From DASXHZ01 sp036488085 (GTDB lineage: Bacteria; Acidobacteriota; Thermoanaerobaculia; Gp7-AA8): DNA of 64,000 bases. The stretch lies in NCBI GenBank assembly GCA_036488085.1, contig DASXHZ010000091.1, positions 1 to 64,000 on the forward strand, written 5' to 3'. The notes beneath the pieces were generated by a model. It saw nothing but the letters and a program-made list of their open reading frames with translations, was not told the origin of the DNA and ran no database searches. Of this stretch, positions 53,102-63,893 are shown piece after piece. The translations under genes and the position numbers were made by a program. How positions within the stretch are numbered: position 1 is the stretch's first letter; each line of letters starts with the position of its first letter.

Positions 53102-55618
53102 TTGTTCGAACGCGCACTCGACGCCCTCGCATCCCTCTGTCTGCGCCACAGCAAGCAGATCGCCATTGCATCTCTCGTTCTCGGCATCCTTGCGATCGCC
53201 GCCGCGTCGCGGCTCTCGTTTGACCCCGATCTGCTCAACCTCATCCCGCAAAAGAACAAACAAGTCAACGAGTTTCGCAACACGCTCCGCGACCTCGGCA
53301 CGATCGACTACCACATCGTCGTCGTCCAGATTCCGCCAGGCCGCGATCCACACGACTACGACTCCGTCATCACAAACATCGCCGAAGGGTATCGGAAGAG
53401 CCCCGGGATCGAGGACGTCAGCTACCGCGTCCCGAACCCGATGGACTTCGTCGAAGTCGTGTTGCCGCGCGCGCTCCTCTTCCTCACGCCGCAGGAGCTG
53501 AACCAGGTCGCGGAGCAGCTTTCCGACAAAGGCATCCGCGATGCCGTCGTGCGCGATCGCACGCTGCTCGAGACCCCGCAGGCGTTCGCGCTCAAGCAGC
53601 TCGTGCAGTACGACCCGTTCAATCTCGCGCCGATCTTCATCCGGAAGTTCCAGAGCTCGGGTGGAGGGTTCAAGCTCGACACGTCGAGCGGCTACTACCT
53701 CTCGTCCGATCACACGACGCTGCTGATTCTGGTGAAGCCGAAGAAGCCGGCGCAGGACGTCAACTACGGGCGGCAGCTCATGGCCGAAGGGGCGCTGATC
53801 GAGGCGAACGCGCTGAGCGAGTTTCATAAGAACGCGCCCGCGGGGACGCCGCTACCAAAGATCGTGCACACCGGCGGATATCAGATCGCCGTCAGCGATG
53901 CGAACCTGATCCAGCAGGACGTGATCATCAACATCATCGGATCGGTGATCGGAGTCCTCGCGCTGTTCCTCTACGCGTTCCGCCGCGGCGCATCGATCGC
54001 CTACGCCGGCCTCCCGATGCTCCTAGGCCTGCTCCTGACGTTCGGCACCGCGGGGATCACGTACGGCACGCTCTCGTCCCTCAGCGCGGGCTTCGCGGCG
54101 CTCCTCGCCGGTCTCGGTATCGACTTCATCACCGTGCTGTATGGCCGCTACGTCGACGAGCGGAATCGCGGCGCAACGATGCCGCACGGCATCATCGTCG
54201 CCATCCGCACGACGTTGCCGGGCGTGTTGATCGCGGCGATCACGACCGCCGCGACGTTCTTCGCGTTTCTCGCGACCGACTTCCGCGGCATGACGCAGCT
54301 GGGGTTCCTGACCGGCGTAGGCATCCTGCTGTTTCTCCTGGCCGTGATGTTCCTGCTGCCCGCGCTCATCGTCCTCGGCGAGCGGCCGCAGAAGCGCGCG
54401 CCGAAGCTTTACCTGCACTCGTTCGGCGCTGGGAAAGTGATCGACCGTTCCATCCGGCGGCCGGGTCTCACGATCGCGATCTGGTGCGGGTTCATCGTCC
54501 TCTGCGGCGTCCTGTCGTTCCGTCTCCGCTTCAGCGACAACATCCAGGACCTCCGCGCGAAGGGGAACGAGGGCGTGGTCGTACAGTCGCAGATCACGAG
54601 CAAGTTCGGCCAGTCGTTCGACGCGATGATGTACGTCGTCCATGGGAAGACGCTCGACGACGCGATGGACAAGACGTACGCCGCCAGCCGCGACCTGCAG
54701 CCGCTCGTTGCCGATAAGACGATCGCGTCATTCAACTCCATCTCGACGTTTCTGCCGCCGCGCGAGCAACAACTCGCGGTCATCGCGGAGCTCAATCGCG
54801 GACGCGCCGATCGCTTCAACGTCGACAGGATCGAAAAGACGTTCAACACGGCGCTCGTCGAGAACGGGTTCCGCCCGGAGCCGTTCCAGAACTCGCTGCG
54901 GCTCTTCAAACAGGCGCTTTCGCCGGGGCAGCCGGTGTCGCTCGCCAACATCGGCAACACCGAGATCACGAAGCTCGCCGCCCGCTTTGTGAAGCCGATC
55001 CACGGTGACTGGATGTCGGTGATCTATGTCTACCCGGTCGGCGGCAAGTGGCCGCGCGAAGTGCCGCCGAAGCTGCTCGCGGTCGCGGATAGGCATCCGG
55101 GCGACGTGCTCACCGGCGTGAACCTGGTCAGCCAGACGCTGCGCCGGATCGTCATGGCGGACGCGAAGCGCTCAACGCTCATCGGCTTCATCGCCGTGGC
55201 GTTGCTGATGTTCCTCAGCTTCCGGACAATCAAGATGACGCTGCTGACGTTCGTCCCGTTCGTCGCGGGGGCGGCGGGGATGCTCGGGCTGATGGCGCTG
55301 TTCGACCTCGAGTTCAACTTCATGAACATCTTTGTCGGGCTGATGATCATCGGAGTCGCGACCGACTATGCGGTCTACATGCTCCAGCGCTACAAAGAAG
55401 ATCCGGCGAACTTCCCGCGAGCCGCGCATGAGACTGGCAAGGCAATCGTGATGGCGGCACTCACCGCAATCGTCGGGTACGGTTCGTTCGCGATCTCGCA
55501 CTATCCGGGGCTTCGATCGATTGGGTATGCTTCGACTTTCGGGATCGGGCTCAGCGGACTCGCTGCGATCACGCTGCTGCCGGCGATCCTGGTGCTGGGG
55601 GAGACGAAGAAGTCGTAG
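53102..55618 (+). CDS. MMPL/RND-family exporter (HpnN-like)
   Basis: 838 aa from a TTG (MFERALDALASLCLRHSKQI). Twelve transmembrane helices in two groups of six with a periplasmic loop after TM1 and TM7; FAALLAGLGIDFITVLYGRY and MIIGVATDYAVYMLQRYKED carry the proton-relay Asp residues. This plan fits the HpnN lipid exporters for hopanoids or other lipids to the outer membrane. No hopanoid genes are near, so the cargo is unknown. Confidence 0.85.
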   Translation: MFERALDALASLCLRHSKQIAIASLVLGILAIAAASRLSFDPDLLNLIPQKNKQVNEFRNTLRDLGTIDYHIVVVQIPPGRDPHDYDSVITNIAEGYRKSPGIEDVSYRVPNPMDFVEVVLPRALLFLTPQELNQVAEQLSDKGIRDAVVRDRTLLETPQAFALKQLVQYDPFNLAPIFIRKFQSSGGGFKLDTSSGYYLSSDHTTLLILVKPKKPAQDVNYGRQLMAEGALIEANALSEFHKNAPAGTPLPKIVHTGGYQIAVSDANLIQQDVIINIIGSVIGVLALFLYAFRRGASIAYAGLPMLLGLLLTFGTAGITYGTLSSLSAGFAALLAGLGIDFITVLYGRYVDERNRGATMPHGIIVAIRTTLPGVLIAAITTAATFFAFLATDFRGMTQLGFLTGVGILLFLLAVMFLLPALIVLGERPQKRAPKLYLHSFGAGKVIDRSIRRPGLTIAIWCGFIVLCGVLSFRLRFSDNIQDLRAKGNEGVVVQSQITSKFGQSFDAMMYVVHGKTLDDAMDKTYAASRDLQPLVADKTIASFNSISTFLPPREQQLAVIAELNRGRADRFNVDRIEKTFNTALVENGFRPEPFQNSLRLFKQALSPGQPVSLANIGNTEITKLAARFVKPIHGDWMSVIYVYPVGGKWPREVPPKLLAVADRHPGDVLTGVNLVSQTLRRIVMADAKRSTLIGFIAVALLMFLSFRTIKMTLLTFVPFVAGAAGMLGLMALFDLEFNFMNIFVGLMIIGVATDYAVYMLQRYKEDPANFPRAAHETGKAIVMAALTAIVGYGSFAISHYPGLRSIGYASTFGIGLSGLAAITLLPAILVLGETKKS

Positions 55619-55619
55619 C

Positions 55620-55728
55620 CGTCTATTCTGAGGAGCGAAGCGACGAAGAACCTGCGGTGCACTTGCGAGTCATGTGAGTGTGACGTGGATGCGCCCGAGA
55701 TCCTTCGCTTCGCTCAGGATAGACTCAG
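55620..55728. repeat. Inverted repeat of the GAGCGAAGCGACGAAG type
   Basis: TCTATTCTGAGGAGCGAAGC (55622-) and GATCCTTCGCTTCGCTCAGG-ATAGAC (55702-55727), loop of about 50 bp. It lies between the exporter and bioY. Confidence 0.8.
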
Positions 55729-55749
55729 CAGAGGCTGGGGAGACAAAGA

Positions 55750-56330
55750 ATGCAAACGAATGAAATGACGATTCCGGCAGTCCTTCGGACGCGACTGATG
55801 CTCGACCGCGTGGAAGTGAGTCTCTTGACGATCGTCGGCGCGAGCCTGCTGATTGCCCTCGCCGCGCAGCTCGCCATTCCGCTGCCGTTCTCGCCGGTGC
55901 CGCTGACGATGCAGCCGTTCGCGGTGCTACTGGTCGGTGTGACGCTCGGCTCGCGCCGAGGCGCGGCCGCGGCGGTGCTCTATCTCCTGGAAGGCGCCAG
56001 CGGACTCCCGTTCTTCGCGCAGGGACACGGCGGTCCTTTCTGGCTCGTCGCCGCGACCGCGGGCTACCTCTGGTCGTATCCGTTCGCCGCGTTCGTCGCC
56101 GGCTGGTTCTCGGAGCGCGGCTTCGGCTCGAAGACGCTCCGCGCGGTCGCCGGGATGCTCGCGGCTCTCGCGATCATCTACGCCGGCGGCTTCACGTGGC
56201 TCGCGATCCTCGCCGGCCCGCGTGGCGCCATGACGATGGGCATCCTCCCCTTCGTCGTCTCCGACATCGTGAAGGTCGCGCTCGGCGCGGCCCTTCTGCC
56301 GCAGTTCGAGAAGCTCGTCGGCCGCCTGGC

Positions 56331-56334
<4 letters not shown>
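55750..56334 (+). CDS. bioY: Biotin transporter BioY
   Basis: 194 aa with six transmembrane segments. BioY S-component features: LPFSPVPLTMQPFAVLLVGVTLGSRRGAAAAVLYLLEGASGLPFFAQG (split). It takes up biotin alone or with the ECF module. GGGAGAC is before the ATG. It overlaps the M28 gene by ATGA. Pairs with birA at 48.5 kb. Confidence 0.94.
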
Positions 56335-57704
<1,370 letters not shown>

Positions 57705-57705
57705 A

Positions 57706-60174
57706 TCACCCCACCTGTACCGTCGGAGTGTGCTCCTCGTGCGCGGCGGGCTCGGGTTGCGCCAATGGTCGCGATTCGCGGCCCTGGCGCTCGGTGGTCT
57801 TCTGCTCGGCTGCGCTCGCGGGGAGCAACGCGATCTGGAGGACGTCTTCGACGTGCTCGACGAAGTAGAACTGCATGTCGCGCTTGATCGGCTCGGGCAC
57901 GTCGACGAGGTCGCGTTCGTTGAGCTTCGGTAGGATGACGGTATTGATCTTCGCGGCGCGGGCGGCGAGGACCTTTTCCTTCACTCCGCCGATCGGGAGC
58001 ACGTCGCCGCGCAGCGTCACTTCTCCGGTCATCGCGACGTTGCGCTTGACCGGACGGCCGGTGAGGACGCTGATGATCGCGCTCGTGATCGTGATGCCTG
58101 CGGACGGACCGTCCTTCGGGATCGCGCCCGCGGGGACGTGGATGTGGATGTCGTGCGTGTCGAAGTAATCGGCCGGAATGCCGTTCTCGTCGGCGTGCGC
58201 ACGCGCGTAGGTGAGCGCGGCCTGCGCCGACTCTTTCATGACGTCGCCAAGCTGTCCCGTCAGTGACAGCTTGCCTTTGCCGCGAACCGCGGTCACCTCG
58301 ATGAAGAGGATGTCGCCGCCGACCGCGGTCCATGCGAGTCCGGTGGCAACTCCCACCTGATCGCGCTCGAGCAGCTCCTCGGCGAAGTGCTTCATCGGCC
58401 CGAGGTACTTGTCGACGTTCGTTTCGGTAATGCGGTACTGCTCCTGGGTCTTGCCTTCGGCGACCGTCACCGCGATCTTGCGGCAGATCGTCCCGATCTC
58501 GCGCTCCATGTTGCGGAGGCCGGCTTCCTTCGTATAGCCGGTGATGATCTTCGTGACCCCGCTGTCGGTCCAGACGACGGGCACTTCCTTGATCCCGTTC
58601 TCCTCCATCTGCTTCGGGATGATGTGCTGCTTGGCGATCATCAGCTTCTCTTCGTCGGTATAACCCGAGAGACGGATGACTTCCATCCGGTCGAGGAACG
58701 CAGGCTGGATGGTGTCGAGGACGTTCGCCGTCACGATGAACATGACGTTCGAGAGGTCGTACGCCACGCCGAGGTAGTGATCGCGGAAGGAGAAGTTCTG
58801 CTCGGGGTCGAGGACTTCGAGCAGGGCGGACGAGGGATCGCCGCGATAGTCGGCGCCGATCTTGTCGACCTCGTCGAGCATGAACACAGGATTCCCGGTC
58901 GCTGCCTGGTTGATGCCCTGGATGATGCGGCCCGGGAGCGCGCCGACGTACGTCCGGCGATGACCGCGGATTTCCGCCTCATCGCGAACGCCGCCGAGCG
59001 AGATGCGGACGAACTTGCGGTCGAGCGCCCGCGCGATCGAACGGCCGAGCGACGTCTTGCCGACGCCCGGAGGTCCGACGAAGCAGAGGATCGGGCCTTT
59101 CATCTTCGCGCCGCGTAGCTTGCGGACCGCGAGGTACTCGAGGATGCGTTCCTTGATCTTCTCGAGGTCGTAGTGGTCTTCGTCGAGGACGGCGCGTGCG
59201 CGGGTGAGGTCGTGGTTGTCGGCTGACATCACGCCCCACGGCAGTCCGGTCATCCAGTCGAGGTACGTACGGATGATCGACGTCTCCGCGGAGTCGGGAT
59301 GCGAGCGCTCGAGGCGCTTGATCTGCTTCTCGATCTCCTCCCGCGATTCCTGCGGGATCATCTTTTCTTCGATCTTCTTGCGGTAGTTCTCGACGTCCTC
59401 GGCGACGTCTTCGCCTTCGCCGAGCTCCGACTGGATTGCCTTCATCTGCTGCCGCAGGAAGTACTCGCGCTGCGACTTGTTCATCTCGCCCTGGGCGGCG
59501 GACGAGATCTCCTGCTGCATCGTGAGGAGGTTGATCTCACGGGTCAGCAGTTCGTTGACTTTCTTCAGCCGCTCCAGCGGATCGATGGTTTCGAGGATGC
59601 CCTGCGCCTCTTCGAGCTTGAGGTCGAGGTTCGACGCGGCGAGGTCGGTCAGCCGCGCGGGATCGTCGAGATTCGCGGCAATGACCATGACCTCGGGGCT
59701 GATGTTCTTGCCGAGCGACACGGCGCGGTCGAGGTTCTGTTTGACGGCGCGGATGAGCGCTTCGACTTCGAGGCCGCGGTCCTTCGCGACCGGTTCTTCG
59801 ATGCGCGTGATCTTCGCTTTGAAGAACGGCGCGGTCTGGATGAAGTAGTCGACGCGGGCGCGGGAGAGGCCCTGCACCAGGATGCGGATGCGCCCATCGG
59901 GGAGCTTGAGCATCCGCATGATGATCGCGACGGTGCCGACGCGGTAGAGGTCCTCTTCGCCCGGGTCCTCGTTCTGGAAGTCTTTCTGCGCCGTCAGCAT
60001 GATCACGCGGTTTTCCGCGAGCGCCTGGTCGACCGCGTTGATCGACTTTTCGCGCGACACCGACAGCGGGACGATGATGAACGGAAAGATCACCAGGTCC
60101 TTGAGCGGCAGGACCGGAAGAACGTCGGGGATCTTGATTGCTTCTTCTTTCGCGGTTTCGTTCGCGTCAGTCAT
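57706..60174 (-). CDS. lon: ATP-dependent Lon protease
   Basis: 822 aa, LonA type. N-terminal LAN domain (LPVLPLKDLVIFPFIIVPL), Walker A GPPGVGKTSLG, EVDKIGADYRGDPSSALLEVLDPEQN (split) and protease dyad with Ser in KDGPSAGITI and Lys in KEKVLAARAAKI. Degrades misfolded and regulatory proteins. One base separates it from the convergent M28 gene. Confidence 0.97.
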   Translation of the reverse strand: MTDANETAKEEAIKIPDVLPVLPLKDLVIFPFIIVPLSVSREKSINAVDQALAENRVIMLTAQKDFQNEDPGEEDLYRVGTVAIIMRMLKLPDGRIRILVQGLSRARVDYFIQTAPFFKAKITRIEEPVAKDRGLEVEALIRAVKQNLDRAVSLGKNISPEVMVIAANLDDPARLTDLAASNLDLKLEEAQGILETIDPLERLKKVNELLTREINLLTMQQEISSAAQGEMNKSQREYFLRQQMKAIQSELGEGEDVAEDVENYRKKIEEKMIPQESREEIEKQIKRLERSHPDSAETSIIRTYLDWMTGLPWGVMSADNHDLTRARAVLDEDHYDLEKIKERILEYLAVRKLRGAKMKGPILCFVGPPGVGKTSLGRSIARALDRKFVRISLGGVRDEAEIRGHRRTYVGALPGRIIQGINQAATGNPVFMLDEVDKIGADYRGDPSSALLEVLDPEQNFSFRDHYLGVAYDLSNVMFIVTANVLDTIQPAFLDRMEVIRLSGYTDEEKLMIAKQHIIPKQMEENGIKEVPVVWTDSGVTKIITGYTKEAGLRNMEREIGTICRKIAVTVAEGKTQEQYRITETNVDKYLGPMKHFAEELLERDQVGVATGLAWTAVGGDILFIEVTAVRGKGKLSLTGQLGDVMKESAQAALTYARAHADENGIPADYFDTHDIHIHVPAGAIPKDGPSAGITITSAIISVLTGRPVKRNVAMTGEVTLRGDVLPIGGVKEKVLAARAAKINTVILPKLNERDLVDVPEPIKRDMQFYFVEHVEDVLQIALLPASAAEQKTTERQGRESRPLAQPEPAAHEEHTPTVQVG

Positions 60175-60235
60175 TGCGACCTCTTAGCATCTGCAGAGAA
60201 AGACCAGCCCGGCTCTTTTGCAATGCGTATTCCCA

Positions 60236-60682
60236 TTACTTGAGCTGATGCAACTCCTTCACGAAGGCATCTACGTCTTCAAAGTTTCGATACACCGAAG
60301 CGAATCGCACGTATGCGACCGGGTCGAGCTCGCGGAGTTGTGACATCACCATGGCGCCGATGCGCTTCGACGAGATCTCGCGCTCGCCGGTGTCGTTGAT
60401 CGCCGCTTCGACGGAGTCGGCGAGCCGCTCGAGCGCGTCCTGCGACACCGGCCGTTTGCGGCAGGCGACCTGGAGGCCGCGCATCAGTTTGTCGCGATCG
60501 AATGACTCCCGCCGTTCATCGCGCTTCACGACGAAAAGCGGGACCGACTCGATTTTTTCGTAACTCGTGAAGCGGCGGTCGCAGCGCGTGCACTCACGCC
60601 GGCGGCGAATGACGTCACCCTCGCGGCTCTCCCGCGAGTCGACGACGCGATCCTCCATGTTGCCGCAGAACGGACACCGCAT
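60236..60682 (-). CDS. nrdR: Transcriptional repressor NrdR
   Basis: 148 aa from ATG 60682. Zinc ribbon (CPFCGNMEDRVVDS and CTRCDRRF) and ATP-cone (LFVVKRDERRESFDRDKLMRGLQVACRKRPVS, split). It binds NrdR boxes and represses ribonucleotide reductase genes when dATP is high. A candidate box pair is upstream of nrdJ (13423-13470). The frame extends upstream but the conserved start is at 60682. Confidence 0.96.
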   Translation of the reverse strand: MRCPFCGNMEDRVVDSRESREGDVIRRRRECTRCDRRFTSYEKIESVPLFVVKRDERRESFDRDKLMRGLQVACRKRPVSQDALERLADSVEAAINDTGEREISSKRIGAMVMSQLRELDPVAYVRFASVYRNFEDVDAFVKELHQLK

Positions 60683-60696
60683 TACGCGGGCGTATA

Positions 60697-61689
60697 TCAC
60701 AGCGACTTCAGATCGCGCATGCGCACGCCGGTCACTGCGAAGAGAACGAGACCCGTCACGAGCACCGGCAGCGTGCCGACGATGTGAAACATCACCGCGG
60801 CGGCAACGGAGGTGTCGACGTCGAAGCCGTAGAACGTCGTCAGGATGAGCTGACAGATCTTGTGGAATCCGCCGACGCCGCCGGGCGTCGGGATCGCGAG
60901 GCCGAGCGTCGTCACGCCGCTGATGAAGAAGCTCGAATCGAACGGCAGGTGATGCGTCATGCCGCGGGTCGTGATCCAGAACTGTGAGCTGAGACAGGTC
61001 CAGATCGCGACGGTGCACAGGACGACTTTCAGCGCCGCGGCAGGGCGTTCGCGCAGCTTCAGCGTTTCGACGAATGCGTCATAGAAGTGCATCCAAGCGC
61101 CGCGGAAGCGTTTCGGCACGAAGCGGGCGAGCCATTCGTGCACGCGCCGCATCCGTTCGCGGAAGAGGTAGATGCCGGCGACGAGCGCGGTGAGGGCGCC
61201 GATGACGATGAGGCAGCCGATGGCGCCGGAGCGCATCAGCGTCCAGGCGCGCGTGTTCGGCCAGTCGGTCCAGTGGCGCGCGACGAAGTAGATGAACAGG
61301 AGCAGGAGCGAATAGAGATCGAGAATGCGCTCCGTGAGGACCGTGCCGAGGGCGCCGGAGAAGCGGACGGTCGTCCGTCGCGCGAGGAGCGCCGGCCGCG
61401 CCACGTCGCCGGCCCGGATGGGAAGGACGGTCGAGAGCATGTACCCGACCGTGTTCGCGAAGAAGGTCGCGTAGAAAGGCGGCGGATTGTCGTTGTCGAT
61501 CAGCGCGCGCCAGCGGAAGGTGCGGAAGATGAGCGCGCTGAAGTTGACGAGCAGCGCCAGCGCGAACCAATACGGATCGGTGGCCCGCATGATGTGCCAG
61601 ACGTCCCCGAGGTTGCTGTTCTTCAGGAAGAGCCAGATGAAGAGGACGGTGAGCGCGGCGATTGCCGTAAATTGGAGAAGGCGCTTCAA
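60697..61689 (-). CDS. Lysylphosphatidylglycerol-synthase-type flippase domain protein
   Basis: 330 aa with eight transmembrane segments: RTFRWRALIDN, MLSTVLPIRAGDVARPALLARR, and GLAIPTPGGVGGFH match the UPF0104/LPG synthase membrane module, without the catalytic domain. Such proteins move lipids or polyprenyl-linked sugars across the inner membrane. 14 bp after nrdR on the same strand. Confidence 0.88.
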   Translation of the reverse strand: MKRLLQFTAIAALTVLFIWLFLKNSNLGDVWHIMRATDPYWFALALLVNFSALIFRTFRWRALIDNDNPPPFYATFFANTVGYMLSTVLPIRAGDVARPALLARRTTVRFSGALGTVLTERILDLYSLLLLFIYFVARHWTDWPNTRAWTLMRSGAIGCLIVIGALTALVAGIYLFRERMRRVHEWLARFVPKRFRGAWMHFYDAFVETLKLRERPAAALKVVLCTVAIWTCLSSQFWITTRGMTHHLPFDSSFFISGVTTLGLAIPTPGGVGGFHKICQLILTTFYGFDVDTSVAAAVMFHIVGTLPVLVTGLVLFAVTGVRMRDLKSL

Positions 61690-61713
61690 GGTCGGGTACT
61701 TTTAGCAGAGCGA

Positions 61714-62652
61714 ATGCTCAACATCTATACCAACTCCGTTTTCTACCGCCACGACACCGGCGTCGGGCACCCGGAAACGGCGTCTCGCATCGACGCGGCG
61801 CTGGAGGGAGTGCGGCGGGCGGGCCTCGCCGATGGCGTGTTGCGCGACTCGAACGAGCATCCGGAAACGCTCCGCATCATCGGAAAGGTGCATGCGCCGG
61901 AATACGGACGCGAGCTCGAAGACGCATGCGCGGCCGGCTTTCGGCTCTTTCACTCGCTCGACAATCCGATCTCGCGCTCGACTTTCGCTGCGGCACGCGC
62001 CGCGGTGGCGACTTCGCTCGTCGCGGCCGAGGAGATCTGGAAGGAGCGAAATTCGAAGCGGGCATTCGTCATCGCGCGGCCGCCGGGACACCACGCCGAG
62101 CGGCTCCAGGCGATGGGCTTCTGCTTTTTCAACACCATCGGATGCGTCGCGGAGTGGCTACGCGAACAGCCCGGCATCGCGCGGGTCTTCATCTTCGATT
62201 TCGACGTGCATCATGGCAACGGAACGCAGCACCTGTTCGAAGAGCGCGACGATGTCTTCTACGCGTCGATGCACCGCTACCCGTTCTATCCCGGCACCGG
62301 CGCGGCGAATGAGATCGGCGTCGGGAAGGGGCGCGGCTACACGCACAACATCCCACTCGATGCCGGCGAAGGCGACGTCGAGTACCTCTCCGCCGTCGAG
62401 AACGAGATCGTCCGGATCATTGACGCCTACCGCCCGAACGCCATCCTCCTCTCCTCCGGCTTCGACGCGCATCGCCGCGATCCGCTGGGAGGCATGGCCG
62501 TCAGCGAGCGGGCGTACGGCGAGATCACCAGGCGCATCGTGGAGTGCGCGGAACGGCATTGCGAAGGACGCGTGCTGTCGCTGCTCGAAGGGGGCTACGA
62601 CATGGAAGGGCTGGCGGCGTCGGTGGACGAGCATGTTCGAGCGCTCGGTTGA
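61714..62652 (+). CDS. Histone-deacetylase-family hydrolase
   Basis: 312 aa. GHPETASRIDAAL, RPPGHHAERLQAMGFCFFN (catalytic His pair), DFDVHHGNGTQHLF (zinc Asp/His) and LSSGFDAHRRDPLG (second zinc Asp). Bacterial members deacetylate polyamines, acetoin-related or other N-acetyl compounds. Substrate unknown. Divergent from the flippase-like gene. Confidence 0.94.
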   Translation: MLNIYTNSVFYRHDTGVGHPETASRIDAALEGVRRAGLADGVLRDSNEHPETLRIIGKVHAPEYGRELEDACAAGFRLFHSLDNPISRSTFAAARAAVATSLVAAEEIWKERNSKRAFVIARPPGHHAERLQAMGFCFFNTIGCVAEWLREQPGIARVFIFDFDVHHGNGTQHLFEERDDVFYASMHRYPFYPGTGAANEIGVGKGRGYTHNIPLDAGEGDVEYLSAVENEIVRIIDAYRPNAILLSSGFDAHRRDPLGGMAVSERAYGEITRRIVECAERHCEGRVLSLLEGGYDMEGLAASVDEHVRALG

Positions 62653-62654
62653 GC

Positions 62655-62719
62655 TCACCACAGAGGCACAGAGGTCGCAGAGTTAATTAAATTTCTGTGT
62701 TCTCTGTGCCTCTGTGGTC
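62655..62719. repeat. CACAGAG hairpin between convergent genes
   Basis: Left arm CCACAGAGGCACAGAGG and CAGAG, A/T-rich loop TTAATTAAATTT, right arm CTGTGTTCTCTGTGCC and TCTGTGG. It overlaps the end of the GT4 gene, where it encodes the last residues (DHRGTENTEI). Confidence 0.9.
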
Positions 62720-63829
62720 AATCGTCTTCTCTTTCAGGATCCGCGAGTACAGATCCTCCAGCCTCGTGATTCGCAGCTCCTTCGAGAAGCCGCGCGCGAC
62801 GTGCGCTCGCGCGTTCTCGGCAACGCGCGCCGCGCGGCCGCGGTCTTCGATCACGGTCAGCATGGCGCTGGTCAGCTCGGCGCGGTCGCGCATCGGGATC
62901 AGCCAGCCGACCTCCGGCGACGAGACGAGCTCGCGGTTGCCGCCGGCGTCGGTCGCGATCACCGGCTTCTGCATCGCCATCGCCTCGCGGACCGTGCCGG
63001 TGATGCCGGTGCCGGCCCACGACGCATCGACCACGAGATCGCACGCCGCGAAGACGTTCGGCATGTCGCTGCGGTACTCGACGGCGCTGACGTGCTCTCC
63101 CATGCCGGCGGAGCGCGCGTAGTCGAGCACTTCGTTCTTCTCGGCGTCGCCGCGGCAGCCGATCAGCGCGACGTGAATGTTCGGGTGGCTCGACACGATG
63201 TCGGACGCGGAGTCGATCAGCTCCTTCCACCCCTTCCAGTCGCGCACGCCGACCTGTGCGATGAGGAAGCGGTCGTCGCCGATCGACTTCTCGTGGCGGA
63301 ACGCGCGCGGGTCCCAGTTGGCGGGATCGAAGACCGCGACGTCGGTGCCGGCGTAGACGACTTCCACTTTGCCGGCCGGCAGCTTCCCGCTGTCGACGAT
63401 GACGTTCTTGATCTGCTCGCACACCGTGACGACGCGGTCGACGCGCGCGGTCCGGTACTTCAGCCGGTTCCAGACGTCGAGCGGGAACGAGACGCCGCGG
63501 TTCACGACGAACGCCGGCACGCTCGCCCTCGTCGTCGCCGCCAGGGCGAGACCGTGCGCGATGCCTTTATGGACATGGATGACGTCCGGCTTTCGCTCCC
63601 GGATCAGCCGGCGCAGCGCCGCGGCGCTCGCGAGATCGAAGGCATGCCGCATCTTCAGCGGCGTGAAATCGACTCCTGCCTCTCGCGCGCGCCGCTCGAT
63701 CTCGTCGCCGGGACGGCTGACGACCGTGACCTGATGGCCGCGTTCCGAAAGCCCGGTCGCCGCCTGAAACATCTGATGGACGGAGCCGGTGTTGAACTGG
63801 TTGAACTCCAGGATCTGAAAAATGCGCAC
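62687..63829 (-). CDS. GT4-family glycosyltransferase
   Basis: 380 aa, GT-B fold: VHQMFQAATGLSERGHQVTVVSR, PDVIHVHKGIAHGLALA, VVYAGTDVAVF, GTGITGTVREAMAMQKPVIATDAGG (split) with the E-x7-E catalytic region. Transfers sugars from nucleotide donors, probably for LPS or exopolysaccharide. The last 12 residues (TIDHRGTENTEI) come from the hairpin, so the natural end is near 62725. Confidence 0.9.
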   Translation of the reverse strand: MRIFQILEFNQFNTGSVHQMFQAATGLSERGHQVTVVSRPGDEIERRAREAGVDFTPLKMRHAFDLASAAALRRLIRERKPDVIHVHKGIAHGLALAATTRASVPAFVVNRGVSFPLDVWNRLKYRTARVDRVVTVCEQIKNVIVDSGKLPAGKVEVVYAGTDVAVFDPANWDPRAFRHEKSIGDDRFLIAQVGVRDWKGWKELIDSASDIVSSHPNIHVALIGCRGDAEKNEVLDYARSAGMGEHVSAVEYRSDMPNVFAACDLVVDASWAGTGITGTVREAMAMQKPVIATDAGGNRELVSSPEVGWLIPMRDRAELTSAMLTVIEDRGRAARVAENARAHVARGFSKELRITRLEDLYSRILKEKTIDHRGTENTEI

Positions 63830-63849
63830 TGGCGCCGAGTTTATCTTTC

Positions 63850-63883
63850 TGTCATCCCGAGCGTAGCGAGGGACCTGGGCGGC
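63850..63883. repeat. Single arm of the GAGCGTAGCGAGGGA type
   Basis: TCATCCCGAGCGTAGCGAGG then GACC, matching one arm of the elements at 49285 and 21671. No opposite arm is visible within the window. Confidence 0.65.
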
Positions 63884-63893
63884 GGCCAGGCGC

